The notes: generated by a model from the sequence alone, not told the origin. A DNA stretch of 64,000 nt from RGIG4079 sp045596365 (GCA_045596365.1 JAZOCE010000019.1:62001-126000), one strand, 5' to 3'. Numbered from the stretch's first letter, positions 15,525 to 25,259 are shown. Numbers and translations: made by a program.

Positions 15525-17312
15525 CTACATTCGTTCAGGAACTTGGATGCCAAGAAGGCTCATTCCGGTGCTGATGACACGAGAAGTGCAGTCGGACAAG
15601 CATAGACGCAATGATCTAATGGCTTCGTTTTCTTCACGCATGATTGAATAATCGTGATAGAATTGGTTGTATTCTTTAACCAAGTCATATACGTAGTTGG
15701 CAATAAGAGCAGGACTATATGTGCGACCAGCTTCGGTAACTACGGTCGGGAAATCGGCAAGGCGTTGGATGAGTGAAATTTCCTTTTCGTTAGGCTCAAC
15801 CTTTGAGTAATCAGTCATTGAATAACCAGCTTCAGTCGCTTTACGCAATACTGAGCGTATGCGAGCATAGGTATATTGGATGAATGGACCTGTGTTACCA
15901 TTGAAATCGATAGATTCTTTGGGGTTGAAAGTCATGTTTTTGCGAGGATCAACTTTCAATAAGAAATATTTCAATGCTCCGAGTCCCACGATTTCTGAAA
16001 TCGCATTGGCTTCTTCGGCTGTGCATCCATCAAGTTTTCCAAGTTCTTTTGATACATCACAAGCCGAGTTAACCATTTCGTCCATTAGGTCGTCGGCATC
16101 AACAACTGTTCCTTCACGGCTTTTCATCTTACCTTCGGGAAGCTCAACCATTCCATAAGAGAAGTGAACAAGGTCTTTGCCCCATTTAAATCCAAGTCGA
16201 TCAAGAAGAAGCGATAGTACTTGGAAATGGTAATTTTGCTCGTTCCCAACGACATAAATCATCTTGTCGATTGGGTAGTCTTGATAACGCAATTTAGCAG
16301 TTCCAATATCTTGTGTCATATAAACCGATGTGCCATCGCTACGCAATAATAGTTTGTGATCGAGACCTGCATCGGTTAAATCGGCCCACACCGAGTTATC
16401 TTCTTTGCGATACATTATGCCTTTTTCAAGTCCTTCAAGCACCTTTTCTTTTCCTTCAAGGTAAGTGTTGCTTTCATAGTAGATTTTGTCAAAATCTACA
16501 CCCATACGTTTGTAGGTTTCGTCAAATCCGGCATATACCCATTCGTTCATCATTTCCCAAAGACCACGAATTTCAGGATCTTTTTGTTCCCATAGGCGAA
16601 GCATTTCACGGGCTTCAAGCATGAGTGGAGATGCCTTTTCTGCTTCCTCTTGGCTCATACCTTTCTCTATGAGTTCGTTCAATTCCGCTTTATAATGTTT
16701 GTCAAATAGCACATAGAAATCACCGATAAGATGGTCTCCCTTCTTGCCTGTTGATTCAGGAGTGGCTCCTTCTCCCCATTTTTTCCATGCAAGCATAGAT
16801 TTGCAGATGTGGATACCTCGGTCATTTACGATGTTGGTTTTAACAACACGATTTCCACATGCTTTGAGAATTTCAGAAAGACTGTATCCGAGAAGATTGT
16901 TTCGCACATGACCTAAGTGTAGTGGCTTATTTGTATTTGGTGAAGAGTATTCCACCATTACAAGCGGGCTTTCTTCTGTTGCTGCTGTCAACCCATAGTT
17001 TTCAGTTTTTTCGATATCATTAAGAACAGAGTTCCAGAATGTTGGTTCAATAACGATGTTCAAAAATCCTTTGATTACGTTGAACCTATTGACTGCCGGT
17101 TCGTTGGCAACCAACCACTCCCCTATTTCAGTCCCAACTGTTTCAGGTGATTTGCGAGCTGCTTTAACCCATGGGAAAACTACTATTGTGAGGTTTCCTT
17201 CAAATTCTTTTTTAGTCGTTTGTGGAGTAATTGTTGCTGCGTCTACCTCCACATTATAAAGTTCTTTAACGGCTTTAGCTACCGCTTGTGCAATAATATT
17301 ATCTATTGACAT
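15525..17312 (-). CDS. argS: Arginyl-tRNA synthetase
   Basis: This class I aminoacyl-tRNA synthetase charges tRNA-Arg. From the ATG at 17312 it has 595 residues. The ATP-binding HLGH is at 132-135, the KMSKS counterpart is MKSREG, and the C-terminal helical anticodon-binding domain ends in the usual SLLGIQVPERM. The first ~90 residues form the tRNA D-loop-recognising Add-1 domain. An in-frame ATG at 17357 is rejected, since a -7 promoter box (17347-17340) lies inside that extension and the added residues are not family-like. Confidence 0.96.
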   Translation of the reverse strand: MSIDNIIAQAVAKAVKELYNVEVDAATITPQTTKKEFEGNLTIVVFPWVKAARKSPETVGTEIGEWLVANEPAVNRFNVIKGFLNIVIEPTFWNSVLNDIEKTENYGLTAATEESPLVMVEYSSPNTNKPLHLGHVRNNLLGYSLSEILKACGNRVVKTNIVNDRGIHICKSMLAWKKWGEGATPESTGKKGDHLIGDFYVLFDKHYKAELNELIEKGMSQEEAEKASPLMLEAREMLRLWEQKDPEIRGLWEMMNEWVYAGFDETYKRMGVDFDKIYYESNTYLEGKEKVLEGLEKGIMYRKEDNSVWADLTDAGLDHKLLLRSDGTSVYMTQDIGTAKLRYQDYPIDKMIYVVGNEQNYHFQVLSLLLDRLGFKWGKDLVHFSYGMVELPEGKMKSREGTVVDADDLMDEMVNSACDVSKELGKLDGCTAEEANAISEIVGLGALKYFLLKVDPRKNMTFNPKESIDFNGNTGPFIQYTYARIRSVLRKATEAGYSMTDYSKVEPNEKEISLIQRLADFPTVVTEAGRTYSPALIANYVYDLVKEYNQFYHDYSIMREENEAIRSLRLCLSDCTSRVISTGMSLLGIQVPERM

Positions 17313-17339
17313 GATAAATGATTTAGATATAATTCTCTG

Positions 17340-17347
17340 CAAAGATA
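17340..17347 (-). promoter_or_regulatory. -7 box of the argS promoter
   Basis: TATCTTTG on the minus strand, 27 bases before the ATG at 17312. No clear TTG is seen at the -33 distance. Its position rules out the longer argS reading. Confidence 0.55.
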
Positions 17348-17407
17348 CAAATTTCATACCAATTTATTATTTATCAGAATTATCAATCTGTTTTAATCGC
17401 TTATAAA

Positions 17408-17439
17408 TTTTGTAAATATGTAAAAATGATTTAAGTTTG
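17408..17439 (+). promoter_or_regulatory. Promoter of the lipoprotein-DUF5723 pair
   Basis: TTTTG (17408-17412), a 19-base spacer and TAAGTTTG (17432-17439) match the Bacteroidota consensus; the leader would be about 34 nt before the ATG at 17479. Confidence 0.6.
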
Positions 17440-17478
17440 TATTGATATCATGAAATAATTTAACCTTAAGTGTAATTT

Positions 17479-19251
17479 ATGAATAGATTTAATTTAGTGA
17501 AGGTCTGCTTGATGCTGGTTATCCCATTTGCGGTATCGGGATGTATCGATGAAGATTATGATTTGTCTGATATCGATGGTACCGTAGAATTGCAAGTAAA
17601 AGATTTTACAATCCCAATGAATATTGATGATATTAAACTCTCAAATATCATCAACATAGATGGCAATGGTCAGATTAAGGAGATTGATGGTGAATATGCG
17701 TTTATTGAAGAGGGAGAATTCAATTCAGGAAAGATAGAGGTGCCGGTAGTGGAAATAGGTGCTCCTGTAATTGAACCTACTATCACAAAATTAGAGTTAC
17801 AAATTCCAGAAGGCTATGAAAATTTTGTAAAAGCCATTAATCTTCCTGCTGAGATTACCGAATTGCGCTATTCGCTTGAACAAAATGTGTCAGATTTTAC
17901 TTATGAAACACATAGTGTAAGCGATTATATCGTGAGTATGGATAAAATTGGGACAGAGCTCAGAGTTGAAATGAAGTTTGACCTTGTTGGTCTTGATGTT
18001 GTAAAATCGTTTACATTGCATAATTTTGAATTGCAATTACCTAAAGGACTTGATGTGGAATTGGAAACAGAAAGAGGAAAATACAATCCAGAAACAGGTG
18101 TTTTAACTATTGAAGATGGTCCACATTCAGGTCATAGCTTGGATTTTGTGATGAATGTATCAGAAATCGATATTGACGTTGCCGGAATAAAATATGATCA
18201 TGATAGTCATACAATTATTTTTAGTGACCATATAGGTATTTACTCTGGCGAAATTATAATTACAAATGATGATATCGAGGGAACTATTACAGAATTGCTA
18301 TTGTCGGGGAATTTTCCTAAAACTATTGATTTGAAATCAGAATATGATTTGAGTGATATATTGGTGAAAACATTTACAGGGGAAATAAAATACACTTTGG
18401 AAGCAATAGATATAGCCCCAATAGTTATAAATAATATACCTGATGTTTTGTCGCAAGATGAAACAGATATCGTTCTTGCAAATCCTCAAGTTTATGTTAG
18501 TTTAAACAATCCGTTGTTTGACTACAAATTATATGCACAATCAGGACTTGAAATTACTTCTCATTGGTCAAATTTGTCCAAAATAGCAGCACTTGATAAT
18601 GGGGTGTTTACTATCGCAGGAATTCCTTTGAATGTGTTCTGCATGTCGCCTACTAAGCCGGATAAGTATTATGTCGGATATGAGAGCGCAGAACATGTTC
18701 CATTCTCAGATTTGGCTGATGTATTAAGTGGAGATGGATTGCCTTCATCTTTGAAAGTAACGTTGGATAATCCCAATGTCCCTGTTCAACATGTAGAGGA
18801 TTTCCAATTGGGTAAAGATTTTGGTGCAATACAAGGGAAATATACATTCTACACTCCTATAGAATTAGGATTAGATTCCAGAATAGTATATGCAAGTACT
18901 GAAGACGGATGGAATGATGAAGATGTTGATGCAATTACTATAAAAAAGATGAATGTGTCGGCTTCTGTAACAAATAATCTTCCTCTTGATATAGAAATTA
19001 CAGGATATCCCGTAGATATAGATGGTAATCAAATAGGAAATGTGGAGGTTGAAGGGATGAGTGTTAGTGCTAATGCTGTTGACCAACCTCTAAATATTAT
19101 AATTACCGGTGAAATCAAGCATTTAGATGGTATTTATTTCAAGGCAGTAGCAGAGCCTAAAGGCAATGATAATGTGCTTAAACCATCAGAGTCTATTCAT
19201 TTGAAAGATCTAAGAGTTACAATCTCAGGAAATTATATCGATGAATTATAA
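17479..19251 (+). CDS. Large lipoprotein of unknown function
   Basis: This 590-residue protein begins with a lipoprotein signal ending AVSGC (Cys22), followed by the acidic IDEDYDLSDID. Asp and Glu just after the lipidated Cys fit the surface-export signal of Bacteroidetes lipoproteins only loosely. The rest is beta-rich and acidic, with repeated 'V.LDNPNVP', 'LNNPLFDYKLYAQSG' and 'ITG.I' segments suggesting tandem beta-sandwich units; the last third (about 500-590) looks like a repeat of an earlier region. I do not recognise a named domain. It is followed after 12 bases by a DUF5723 gene, so the pair probably acts together at the outer membrane. Confidence 0.75.
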   Translation: MNRFNLVKVCLMLVIPFAVSGCIDEDYDLSDIDGTVELQVKDFTIPMNIDDIKLSNIINIDGNGQIKEIDGEYAFIEEGEFNSGKIEVPVVEIGAPVIEPTITKLELQIPEGYENFVKAINLPAEITELRYSLEQNVSDFTYETHSVSDYIVSMDKIGTELRVEMKFDLVGLDVVKSFTLHNFELQLPKGLDVELETERGKYNPETGVLTIEDGPHSGHSLDFVMNVSEIDIDVAGIKYDHDSHTIIFSDHIGIYSGEIIITNDDIEGTITELLLSGNFPKTIDLKSEYDLSDILVKTFTGEIKYTLEAIDIAPIVINNIPDVLSQDETDIVLANPQVYVSLNNPLFDYKLYAQSGLEITSHWSNLSKIAALDNGVFTIAGIPLNVFCMSPTKPDKYYVGYESAEHVPFSDLADVLSGDGLPSSLKVTLDNPNVPVQHVEDFQLGKDFGAIQGKYTFYTPIELGLDSRIVYASTEDGWNDEDVDAITIKKMNVSASVTNNLPLDIEITGYPVDIDGNQIGNVEVEGMSVSANAVDQPLNIIITGEIKHLDGIYFKAVAEPKGNDNVLKPSESIHLKDLRVTISGNYIDEL

Positions 19252-19263
19252 AAAGAAACGGAA

Positions 19264-20628
19264 ATGAAACTAAAAAAATTAATTATATCAGCGGTGTTAT
19301 TGGCTATTGGTGTTGTTGCTGTGGCTCAAAATACTCGTTCAGCATATTTTACTGAAGGTTATCTATATCGTTATCAACAAAATCCGGCTTTTGAAAACGA
19401 GCGTAACTTTATTGCTATTCCGGCGTTGGGAAATGTAAATGCCGGTGTTAATGGTAATCTTCGATTAGATGATATCCTATACAATATTGATGGTCAGACA
19501 ACAACGTTCCTAAATCCTCAAGTTGATGCTAAGGAATTTTTGGATGCAGTGGGGGATAAAAGTCGATTTGGTTCAGATTTGAAAATAGGGCTACTTGCAG
19601 TTGGATTTAAAGCATTTAAGGGTTATAATACAATCTCTATTAATGCACGTGCCAATGTTCAAACTCACATCCCTACAACATTCTTCTCCCTATTGAAAGA
19701 GGGTATTGAAAATAAAGTATATGATATATCCGATTTGCGCGCTCATGCTGATGCTTATTTAGAAATAGCTCTCGGACACTCTCATAAAATCAGTGATAAA
19801 TGGCGTATTGGAGGGGCAATGAAGTTCTTGCTTGGTGGTGGTAATATTGATGCCGATTTTAATCAAGCGCATCTCGCCCTTGGAGAGAATTCGTGGGATA
19901 TTGTTGTGGATGGGCAGATAAAATCAAGTGTGAAAGGATTGGAATACACTCATGGGCACAATAATACAACCGGACATGAATATGTCGATGGTATGGATGT
20001 TGATGGAGCAGGACTTAATGGCTTTGGTATAGCATTTGATTTAGGTGCTGAATTTAAGCTAAATAAAGATTGGACATTCTCGGCATCAGTATTGGATTTA
20101 GGTTTTATCAATTGGAATAACAACATGCTGGCATCAACAAATGGCATAAAAGAGTTCCAAACAGACAAATATACTTTCAATGTAGATGATGACATGGAGA
20201 ATAATTTTGATGATGAGTTTGATAAAATTCAAGATGATTTGTCGGCGTTATATGAACTTGAAGATATGGGAGACCAAGGTTCTCGCTCAAAAATCTTAGC
20301 TGCAACAATCAATCTTGGCGCAGAATATAATCTTCCTGTTTATCGTAATCTCTCTTTTGGATTGCTAAATACTACACGTTTACAAGGCGATTATACTTGG
20401 ACTGAATTCCGTTTGTCGGCAAATGTAAATCCTATTAAAGTATTTTCTGCCGGAGCAAATGTTGTTACAGGAACATTTGGATGGGGATTTGGGTGGATTA
20501 TGAACTTGAATGTCCCCGGTTTCAATTTCTTTGTGGGAATGGACCACATGATGACTAAACTTGCAAAACAAGGTGTGCCGATGACAGCAAATGCTAATGT
20601 TAATCTTGGTTTCAATATACCATTCTAA
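19264..20628 (+). CDS. DUF5723 family outer-membrane beta-barrel protein
   Basis: This 454-residue protein has a signal peptide (MKLKKLIISAVLLAIGVVAVAQ) and repeated amphipathic strands (for example WRIGGAMKFLLGGGN, WTFSASVLDLGFINW, FSAGANVVTGTFGWGFGW), ending with an aromatic residue at the barrel-like C-terminus (NVNLGFNIPF). The N-terminal YRYQQNPAFENERNFIAIPA and ALGNVNAGVNGNLRLDDILY segments match the DUF5723 family of Bacteroidota. Function is unknown. It is co-transcribed with the large lipoprotein upstream and closed by a terminator at 20647-20682. Confidence 0.82.
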   Translation: MKLKKLIISAVLLAIGVVAVAQNTRSAYFTEGYLYRYQQNPAFENERNFIAIPALGNVNAGVNGNLRLDDILYNIDGQTTTFLNPQVDAKEFLDAVGDKSRFGSDLKIGLLAVGFKAFKGYNTISINARANVQTHIPTTFFSLLKEGIENKVYDISDLRAHADAYLEIALGHSHKISDKWRIGGAMKFLLGGGNIDADFNQAHLALGENSWDIVVDGQIKSSVKGLEYTHGHNNTTGHEYVDGMDVDGAGLNGFGIAFDLGAEFKLNKDWTFSASVLDLGFINWNNNMLASTNGIKEFQTDKYTFNVDDDMENNFDDEFDKIQDDLSALYELEDMGDQGSRSKILAATINLGAEYNLPVYRNLSFGLLNTTRLQGDYTWTEFRLSANVNPIKVFSAGANVVTGTFGWGFGWIMNLNVPGFNFFVGMDHMMTKLAKQGVPMTANANVNLGFNIPF

Positions 20629-20646
20629 TGGTATATCAGATTATAT

Positions 20647-20682
20647 AAAACGGCTCGCAAAACAATAATGCGAGCCGTTTTT
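20647..20682. terminator. Bidirectional terminator
   Basis: Arms AAAACGGCTCGCA (20647-20659) and TGCGAGCCGTTTT (20669-20681) form a strong stem with T and A flanks on both sides. It lies between the convergent DUF5723 and nucleoside kinase genes and can serve both. Confidence 0.88.
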
Positions 20683-20689
20683 CTTACTT

Positions 20690-22366
20690 TTAATAGTGGA
20701 ATGAACTTCCTCCAAGGAATTCACGCAGTAGGCTTGTTGAGGGGATTAAATCATCGCCAATGGGGGTGAAATAACTTAAGAATGCTCGCAAGCGATAGGC
20801 TTCGCCATATTCAGGAGTATCATGTGGTACGCCTTTGAGTACTTGTTCGGCATATTCTTTGATTACTCCGAGTTCAAAAAGGAGAGAAGAGTTAAACATT
20901 GAATCGGCATTTTCTTGATAGGGGAATATCCATTTTTCCTCGCCACGACGTACGCTGGGCCATCGCCTGATGGTGTCGGTTGCCGACACTCCACGATATT
21001 TGTGGTCACGAATGATGCGACGGAGTAGGCGATTATCTGTTGTAGGTACCCAATTGTGATCATCGATAGAAAGTGTGGTGAGAGCTGAAACATATATAGT
21101 ATATTTCATTTTAGATTCTATATTAGCTGTCAATTCGGGATTTAGGCCATGAATTCCTTCGATTAATAGGACTGAATTTTCTCCTAATTTTATTTTATTG
21201 CCACGATATTCTCGTTGTCCGGTTTCAAAATTATAGTAGGGGAGTTCAACTTCTTCACCATTAATTAGGGTGTTTAGGTCCTTATTAAACTGCTCTAAAT
21301 CGAGAGCGTATAATGATTCAAAATCATAGTCTCCGTTTTCGTCAAGTGGAGTGTTTACACGATTGATAAAATAGTCGTCAAGGGAGATAGATTGTGGAAT
21401 TAAAAGATTGGTCATCAGTTGTATTGATAGACGTTTTGTAAATGTCGTTTTCCCCGATGAAGATGGTCCGGCAATGAGGACAATGCGTGCTCCTCCTTCT
21501 TTGTATCGTTCAAGAATACGGTCAGAAATGCGTCCTATTTTCTTGTCATGAAGGGCCTCTGCTACATTGATGAGCATTGCGGAATGTCGTTGTGTAACGG
21601 CATCATTTAATTCGCCTACATTGCTGACTCCTATGATGCGATTAAATGCAAGATAATCGGTAAATGCCTCATACATTTTTTCTTGTTGAATGGGGCGAAC
21701 AGGGCGGTTTTCGTTTTGAGGGTCGGCTCCAAGCAGAAGAAACCCATCTTTATAAGGCTCAAGGTCAAATGTTGCTAACATCCCTGTTGATGGAGCGAGA
21801 TTGCCATAGTAGCTATCACAGATGTCGTCAAGACGATAATAAACGGTGTATAGTTCGTGGGTTGTTTTTAATAGCTCCACTTTATCAAGAAGTCCTTGCT
21901 CTTCAAATATTTTTATAACATCGGTCGTTAGTCGTTCTTTGCGTTCAATAGGGATATTGCGTTTGACCAATTCATCCATTTTTGCGCGTATGGCATCTAT
22001 CAAATTTAGGTCGACGACAATGTTTTCCCCGATAAGACGACAATAATATCCGCGAGCAATAGAATGTTCGATGCGCAGGCGGGTACCTTTAGGACAACAA
22101 TCAGTAACAGCTTTGTATAGCATCATACACAATGAGCGAATATATACGCGTTGTCCCGATGCGCTGTTGCGGTCAAGGAATTCTACCTGTTTTGGAGAAA
22201 AAACGGGGTATTGCATGTCTTCGGTTTTGTTGTTGACACGTGCGCAGATGGGGGTAATGTTGATGCGATTGCTGAGTCGATTGAATATTTCGGAGAGAGA
22301 TTCTCCTCCGGTAAATGGGATATATTCTCCCAAATTTTTACAGAATATCTTCATTTTATTGCTCAT
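20690..22366 (-). CDS. Uridine kinase-like nucleoside kinase with N-terminal TGS-like region
   Basis: From the ATG at 22366 this protein has 558 residues. The C-terminal part is a uridine kinase/phosphoribulokinase-type P-loop domain with Walker A GPSSSGKTT at about 300-308 and a following SLDDYFINR segment. The first ~60 residues look like a TGS/ubiquitin-like fold, followed by the threonyl-tRNA-synthetase-like HSIARGYYC region (second His of the usual HxxxH absent). This layout is known in Bacteroidota and Firmicutes nucleoside kinases; the exact substrate is not certain. The longer start at 22411 is rejected because a -7 box (22405-22398) lies within it. Confidence 0.88.
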   Translation of the reverse strand: MSNKMKIFCKNLGEYIPFTGGESLSEIFNRLSNRINITPICARVNNKTEDMQYPVFSPKQVEFLDRNSASGQRVYIRSLCMMLYKAVTDCCPKGTRLRIEHSIARGYYCRLIGENIVVDLNLIDAIRAKMDELVKRNIPIERKERLTTDVIKIFEEQGLLDKVELLKTTHELYTVYYRLDDICDSYYGNLAPSTGMLATFDLEPYKDGFLLLGADPQNENRPVRPIQQEKMYEAFTDYLAFNRIIGVSNVGELNDAVTQRHSAMLINVAEALHDKKIGRISDRILERYKEGGARIVLIAGPSSSGKTTFTKRLSIQLMTNLLIPQSISLDDYFINRVNTPLDENGDYDFESLYALDLEQFNKDLNTLINGEEVELPYYNFETGQREYRGNKIKLGENSVLLIEGIHGLNPELTANIESKMKYTIYVSALTTLSIDDHNWVPTTDNRLLRRIIRDHKYRGVSATDTIRRWPSVRRGEEKWIFPYQENADSMFNSSLLFELGVIKEYAEQVLKGVPHDTPEYGEAYRLRAFLSYFTPIGDDLIPSTSLLREFLGGSSFHY

Positions 22367-22397
22367 GGAAAAAATAGTAATTGTGCAATAAAGATAA

Positions 22398-22405
22398 CAA
22401 AGATA
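22398..22405 (-). promoter_or_regulatory. -7 box of the nucleoside kinase gene
   Basis: TATCTTTG on the minus strand, 31 bases before the ATG at 22366; no TTG at a good -33 spacing. Confidence 0.5.
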
Positions 22406-22454
22406 TTGCAATTGATGTTGTTTAGGAGGGCAAAAATGAGATAAAAAACTACTT

Positions 22455-23207
22455 TTAAATCTTTTTAAATAAAGATTTAACCCATTTTTTGCGCCTTTGT
22501 TCGCTGAAATATCCCTCTAATTGTCTTAGGGCCTCTTGTGCTACATCATTGGGATTTTCTCCGATTTCTTCAGCGAAATATCGAGCGAGTCTTTCGGTTT
22601 CGGCAGGGTTGAGATTGATGGCTCTGAACATTGACATGAGCTTGTTGCGCGATTTGATATTAAATTGCATACGATTTAAGTCGATGTAATAGAATTTATA
22701 GCCATCAGAAGGGTTCCCGGTATAGATAATATTTCCAGGGGAGAAATCTTTGTGCCACACACCGGCGTGGTGTAATCTTGCAATTTCCTTGGCAAAGGCT
22801 CGTAGTAGGGGCTCGCAATCGGGTTTTTCTTGCCATTTTCTCATGTTTTGTGCCTCAACATGTTGGCTAATATAATAACTGTGGCAAAGTTTTATCCCTT
22901 TTCGCTCTTCTCCATATCCAATGGGTTTTGGGGTTAAGAATCCTAAAGCAATGAGTTTGCAGGCATTTTGATAGGAGCGAAAGGCTTTGCTCTTGCGCAA
23001 TGTTGTATATATAAACGCGTTTATAATGTTTGGAAGACGAAACGCTTTGATATTAAGCGTTTCATCTCCAACATTCATTGTGTAAACAGTATTTCGTTTT
23101 GAAAATATTACTTGGGCATTATCCGGAGCGCCATTTTGAGTAATAGATTCTACTATTGGCTTTAATGATGGGCTATCGGGGTTGCAGGCGGTAATATATT
23201 TCTTCAT
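22455..23207 (-). CDS. Lipopolysaccharide kinase-like protein (InaA/Kdo kinase family)
   Basis: This 250-residue protein has a small kinase fold. The likely ATP-binding lysine is Lys54 in NIKAF, the catalytic loop is HKDFSPGN at 152-159, and the metal-binding Asp176 is in YYIDLNRM. The surrounding LHHAGVWHKD pattern is typical of LPS-core kinases (WaaP/InaA/KdkA). In Bacteroidota such enzymes are thought to phosphorylate lipid A-linked sugars, but the exact acceptor is unproven. The gene starts 3 bases after metY, so it shares the metY transcript without an obvious metabolic link. The C-terminal tail is strongly basic, which suits membrane-surface contact. Confidence 0.85.
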   Translation of the reverse strand: MKKYITACNPDSPSLKPIVESITQNGAPDNAQVIFSKRNTVYTMNVGDETLNIKAFRLPNIINAFIYTTLRKSKAFRSYQNACKLIALGFLTPKPIGYGEERKGIKLCHSYYISQHVEAQNMRKWQEKPDCEPLLRAFAKEIARLHHAGVWHKDFSPGNIIYTGNPSDGYKFYYIDLNRMQFNIKSRNKLMSMFRAINLNPAETERLARYFAEEIGENPNDVAQEALRQLEGYFSEQRRKKWVKSLFKKI

Positions 23208-23210
23208 ATT

Positions 23211-24491
23211 TTATGCGTTTAGGGCTTGTTCGATGTCGGCGATAATGTCTTCGGCATTTTCGATACCCACTGACAGACGAATAAGATCGGGGCGCACACC
23301 GGCTTCAATTAATTGTTCGTCTGATAGTTGGCGATGAGTGTGGCTTGCAGGGTGAAGTACACATGTGCGAGCGTCGGCAACGTGTGTTACAATGGCCGCA
23401 AGTTTGAGGTTGTCCATGAAACGTATAGAATCTTCACGTCCACCCTTTAATCCAAATGAGATTACTCCGCATGAGCCGTTAGGCATATATTTTTGAGCCA
23501 ATTCATAATATTTATTGCCGGGTAGTCCGCAATAGTTAACCCATGCAACTCGTTCATTTTGTTCAAGATATTGAGCCACTTTTAGCGCATTTTCGCAATG
23601 GCGAGGCATACGCAAGTGCAATGTTTCGAGACCAAGATTTAGTAGGAATGCATTTTGGGGAGATTGTATACTTCCGAGATCGCGCATTAATTGAGCTGTT
23701 GCTTTAGTAATAAACGCAAGTTTGCCAAATGCTTTTGTATATGTCAATCCATGATAAGAATCATCGGGAGTGCATAGCCCCGGAAATTTATCGGCATGTG
23801 CATCCCAATCAAAGTTTCCACTATCAACGATGGCTCCACCTACACTTGTAGCGTGTCCGTCCATGTACTTTGTTGTGGAGTGAATAACGATGTCGGCACC
23901 CCATTCAAAAGGGCGACAGTTAATGGGAGTGGGGAATGTGTTGTCAATAATCAAGGGAACACCATTGGCATGCGCGATGCGTGCAAATTTTTCGATGTCA
24001 AGTACCTCAAGTGATGGGTTTGATACGGTCTCGCCAAATAGTGCTTTGGTATTTGGTCGGAAAGCGGCATTTATTTCATTTTCTGTTGCATCGGGGTTGA
24101 TAAATGTAACCTCAATGCCAAGTTTTTTCATCGTTACACTGAACAAGTTGAATGTGCCACCGTATATTGCTGAAGAGCTGATAAAATGGTCTCCGGCTTG
24201 ACAAATATTGAAGATGGCATAAAAATTAGCTGCTTGTCCGCTTGATGTGAGCATTGCTGCTACACCGCCTTCAAGAGCCGCGATTTTAGCGGCAACGGCA
24301 TCATTAGTGGGGTTTTGCAATCGGGTGTAGAAATATCCGCTATCTTCAAGATCGAAGAGACGTGCCATCTGTTCGCTTGTATCGTATTTGAATGTTGTAC
24401 TTTGGTAGATGGGAAGAACGCGTGGCTCTCCTTTTGAAGGTGTCCAACCTGCTTGGACACATAATGTCTCGGGCTTAAATTGTGTTGCCAT
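23211..24491 (-). CDS. metY: O-acetylhomoserine sulfhydrylase
   Basis: This PLP enzyme of the Cys/Met metabolism family makes homocysteine from O-acetylhomoserine and sulfide. The Schiff-base lysine is Lys208 in HSTTKYMDGH. Other hallmarks are YTRLQNPT (55-62), SSGQAA (83-88) and the long insertion after the lysine that separates MetY from shorter MetB/MetC (426 residues here). Cysteine synthase side activity is possible. A -7 box upstream overlaps the end of the AlkD-like gene. The LPS kinase-like gene follows in the same direction. No SAM riboswitch structure is evident in the 27-base leader. Confidence 0.92.
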   Translation of the reverse strand: MATQFKPETLCVQAGWTPSKGEPRVLPIYQSTTFKYDTSEQMARLFDLEDSGYFYTRLQNPTNDAVAAKIAALEGGVAAMLTSSGQAANFYAIFNICQAGDHFISSSAIYGGTFNLFSVTMKKLGIEVTFINPDATENEINAAFRPNTKALFGETVSNPSLEVLDIEKFARIAHANGVPLIIDNTFPTPINCRPFEWGADIVIHSTTKYMDGHATSVGGAIVDSGNFDWDAHADKFPGLCTPDDSYHGLTYTKAFGKLAFITKATAQLMRDLGSIQSPQNAFLLNLGLETLHLRMPRHCENALKVAQYLEQNERVAWVNYCGLPGNKYYELAQKYMPNGSCGVISFGLKGGREDSIRFMDNLKLAAIVTHVADARTCVLHPASHTHRQLSDEQLIEAGVRPDLIRLSVGIENAEDIIADIEQALNA

Positions 24492-24511
24492 TTTATTTGT
24501 AATTAATAATG

Positions 24512-24519
24512 TGCAAAAT
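24512..24519 (-). promoter_or_regulatory. -7 box of the metY gene
   Basis: TAATTTTG on the minus strand touches the stop codon of the upstream gene and lies 20 bases before the metY ATG. The -33 position is unclear. Confidence 0.4.
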
Positions 24520-25235
24520 TACTTAGTTTTTTTGGATATTGCCATATAATATTGGTGTTTTTCGGAGGATAGGCGTTCTAATGAGTATCGTAATGCTGTG
24601 CGTGGCATCTCTGATGAATGTTTGTTTAAAAAATCAGTAAGGATATGTTCATCCTTTTTCCCAATTTCTCTCAACATCCACCCTGTCGCTTTGTGGATGA
24701 GAGGGTGGGGGTGGGATAAATATTTTTTGCATAACGAGAGAGTTTCGTCAAATCGTCGATGTCTTATAAGCATCAATGTTGATACAATGGCAATGCGTTG
24801 ACGCCAAAGATTACTATCGGAGCTTAAATTTTCGAGTAGGGCGGTGGGAGGATTGGTTAACATGTGTGTGCCTAATAAGTATGGTGCTGAAAGGTCAACT
24901 AAATCCCAATTGTTACACCACTCACAATTGTTAAGATAGAAATTAATAATCTCTTGTTTTGCTTTTTCGTTTTTCTCTTTTTTGTAGCGGTGGACGAGAG
25001 CAAGTAGTGCTGATAATCGATATTCATGAATTTCATTATGTAACATTGATGAGATATCATCAAATGGTGCTTGAAAAAATTTTTGAGCAATTTTCCTGTT
25101 GTCGGGAACACTCACTCCTATAAATTTGTCTCCTTCGCCATATTCCCCTTTACCCGTTTTGAAAAATGATTGAAAAATTTTAACCTTTTCGGGGCGGGCA
25201 ACTTTCTGGAGTTCTTCTTGCCAATTTTTTAACAT
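24519..25235 (-). CDS. DNA alkylation repair protein (AlkD-like HEAT repeat)
   Basis: This 238-residue all-helical protein matches the AlkC/AlkD family, DNA glycosylases built from HEAT-like repeats that excise bulky or positively charged alkylated bases. Recognisable blocks are YGEGDKFIGVSVPDNRKIA near 35-55, WCNNWDLVDLSAPYLLG near 110-130 (containing the conserved Trp and Asp) and HPLIHKATGWMLREIGK near 180-196. It is monocistronic or leads the metY transcript. The -7 box TACCTTTG lies at 25259-25252, 16 bases before the ATG. Confidence 0.9.
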   Translation of the reverse strand: MLKNWQEELQKVARPEKVKIFQSFFKTGKGEYGEGDKFIGVSVPDNRKIAQKFFQAPFDDISSMLHNEIHEYRLSALLALVHRYKKEKNEKAKQEIINFYLNNCEWCNNWDLVDLSAPYLLGTHMLTNPPTALLENLSSDSNLWRQRIAIVSTLMLIRHRRFDETLSLCKKYLSHPHPLIHKATGWMLREIGKKDEHILTDFLNKHSSEMPRTALRYSLERLSSEKHQYYMAISKKTK

Positions 25236-25251
25236 AGAGATAAGTTTTGTT

Positions 25252-25259
25252 CAAAGGTA
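25252..25259 (-). promoter_or_regulatory. -7 box of the AlkD-like gene
   Basis: TACCTTTG on the minus strand, 16 bases before the ATG at 25235; no clear -33 TTG. Confidence 0.45.

Noticed and set aside
24492..24511. A SAM-type riboswitch ahead of metY
   Set aside because: The leader is only about 20 bases between the -7 box and the ATG, too short for any riboswitch.
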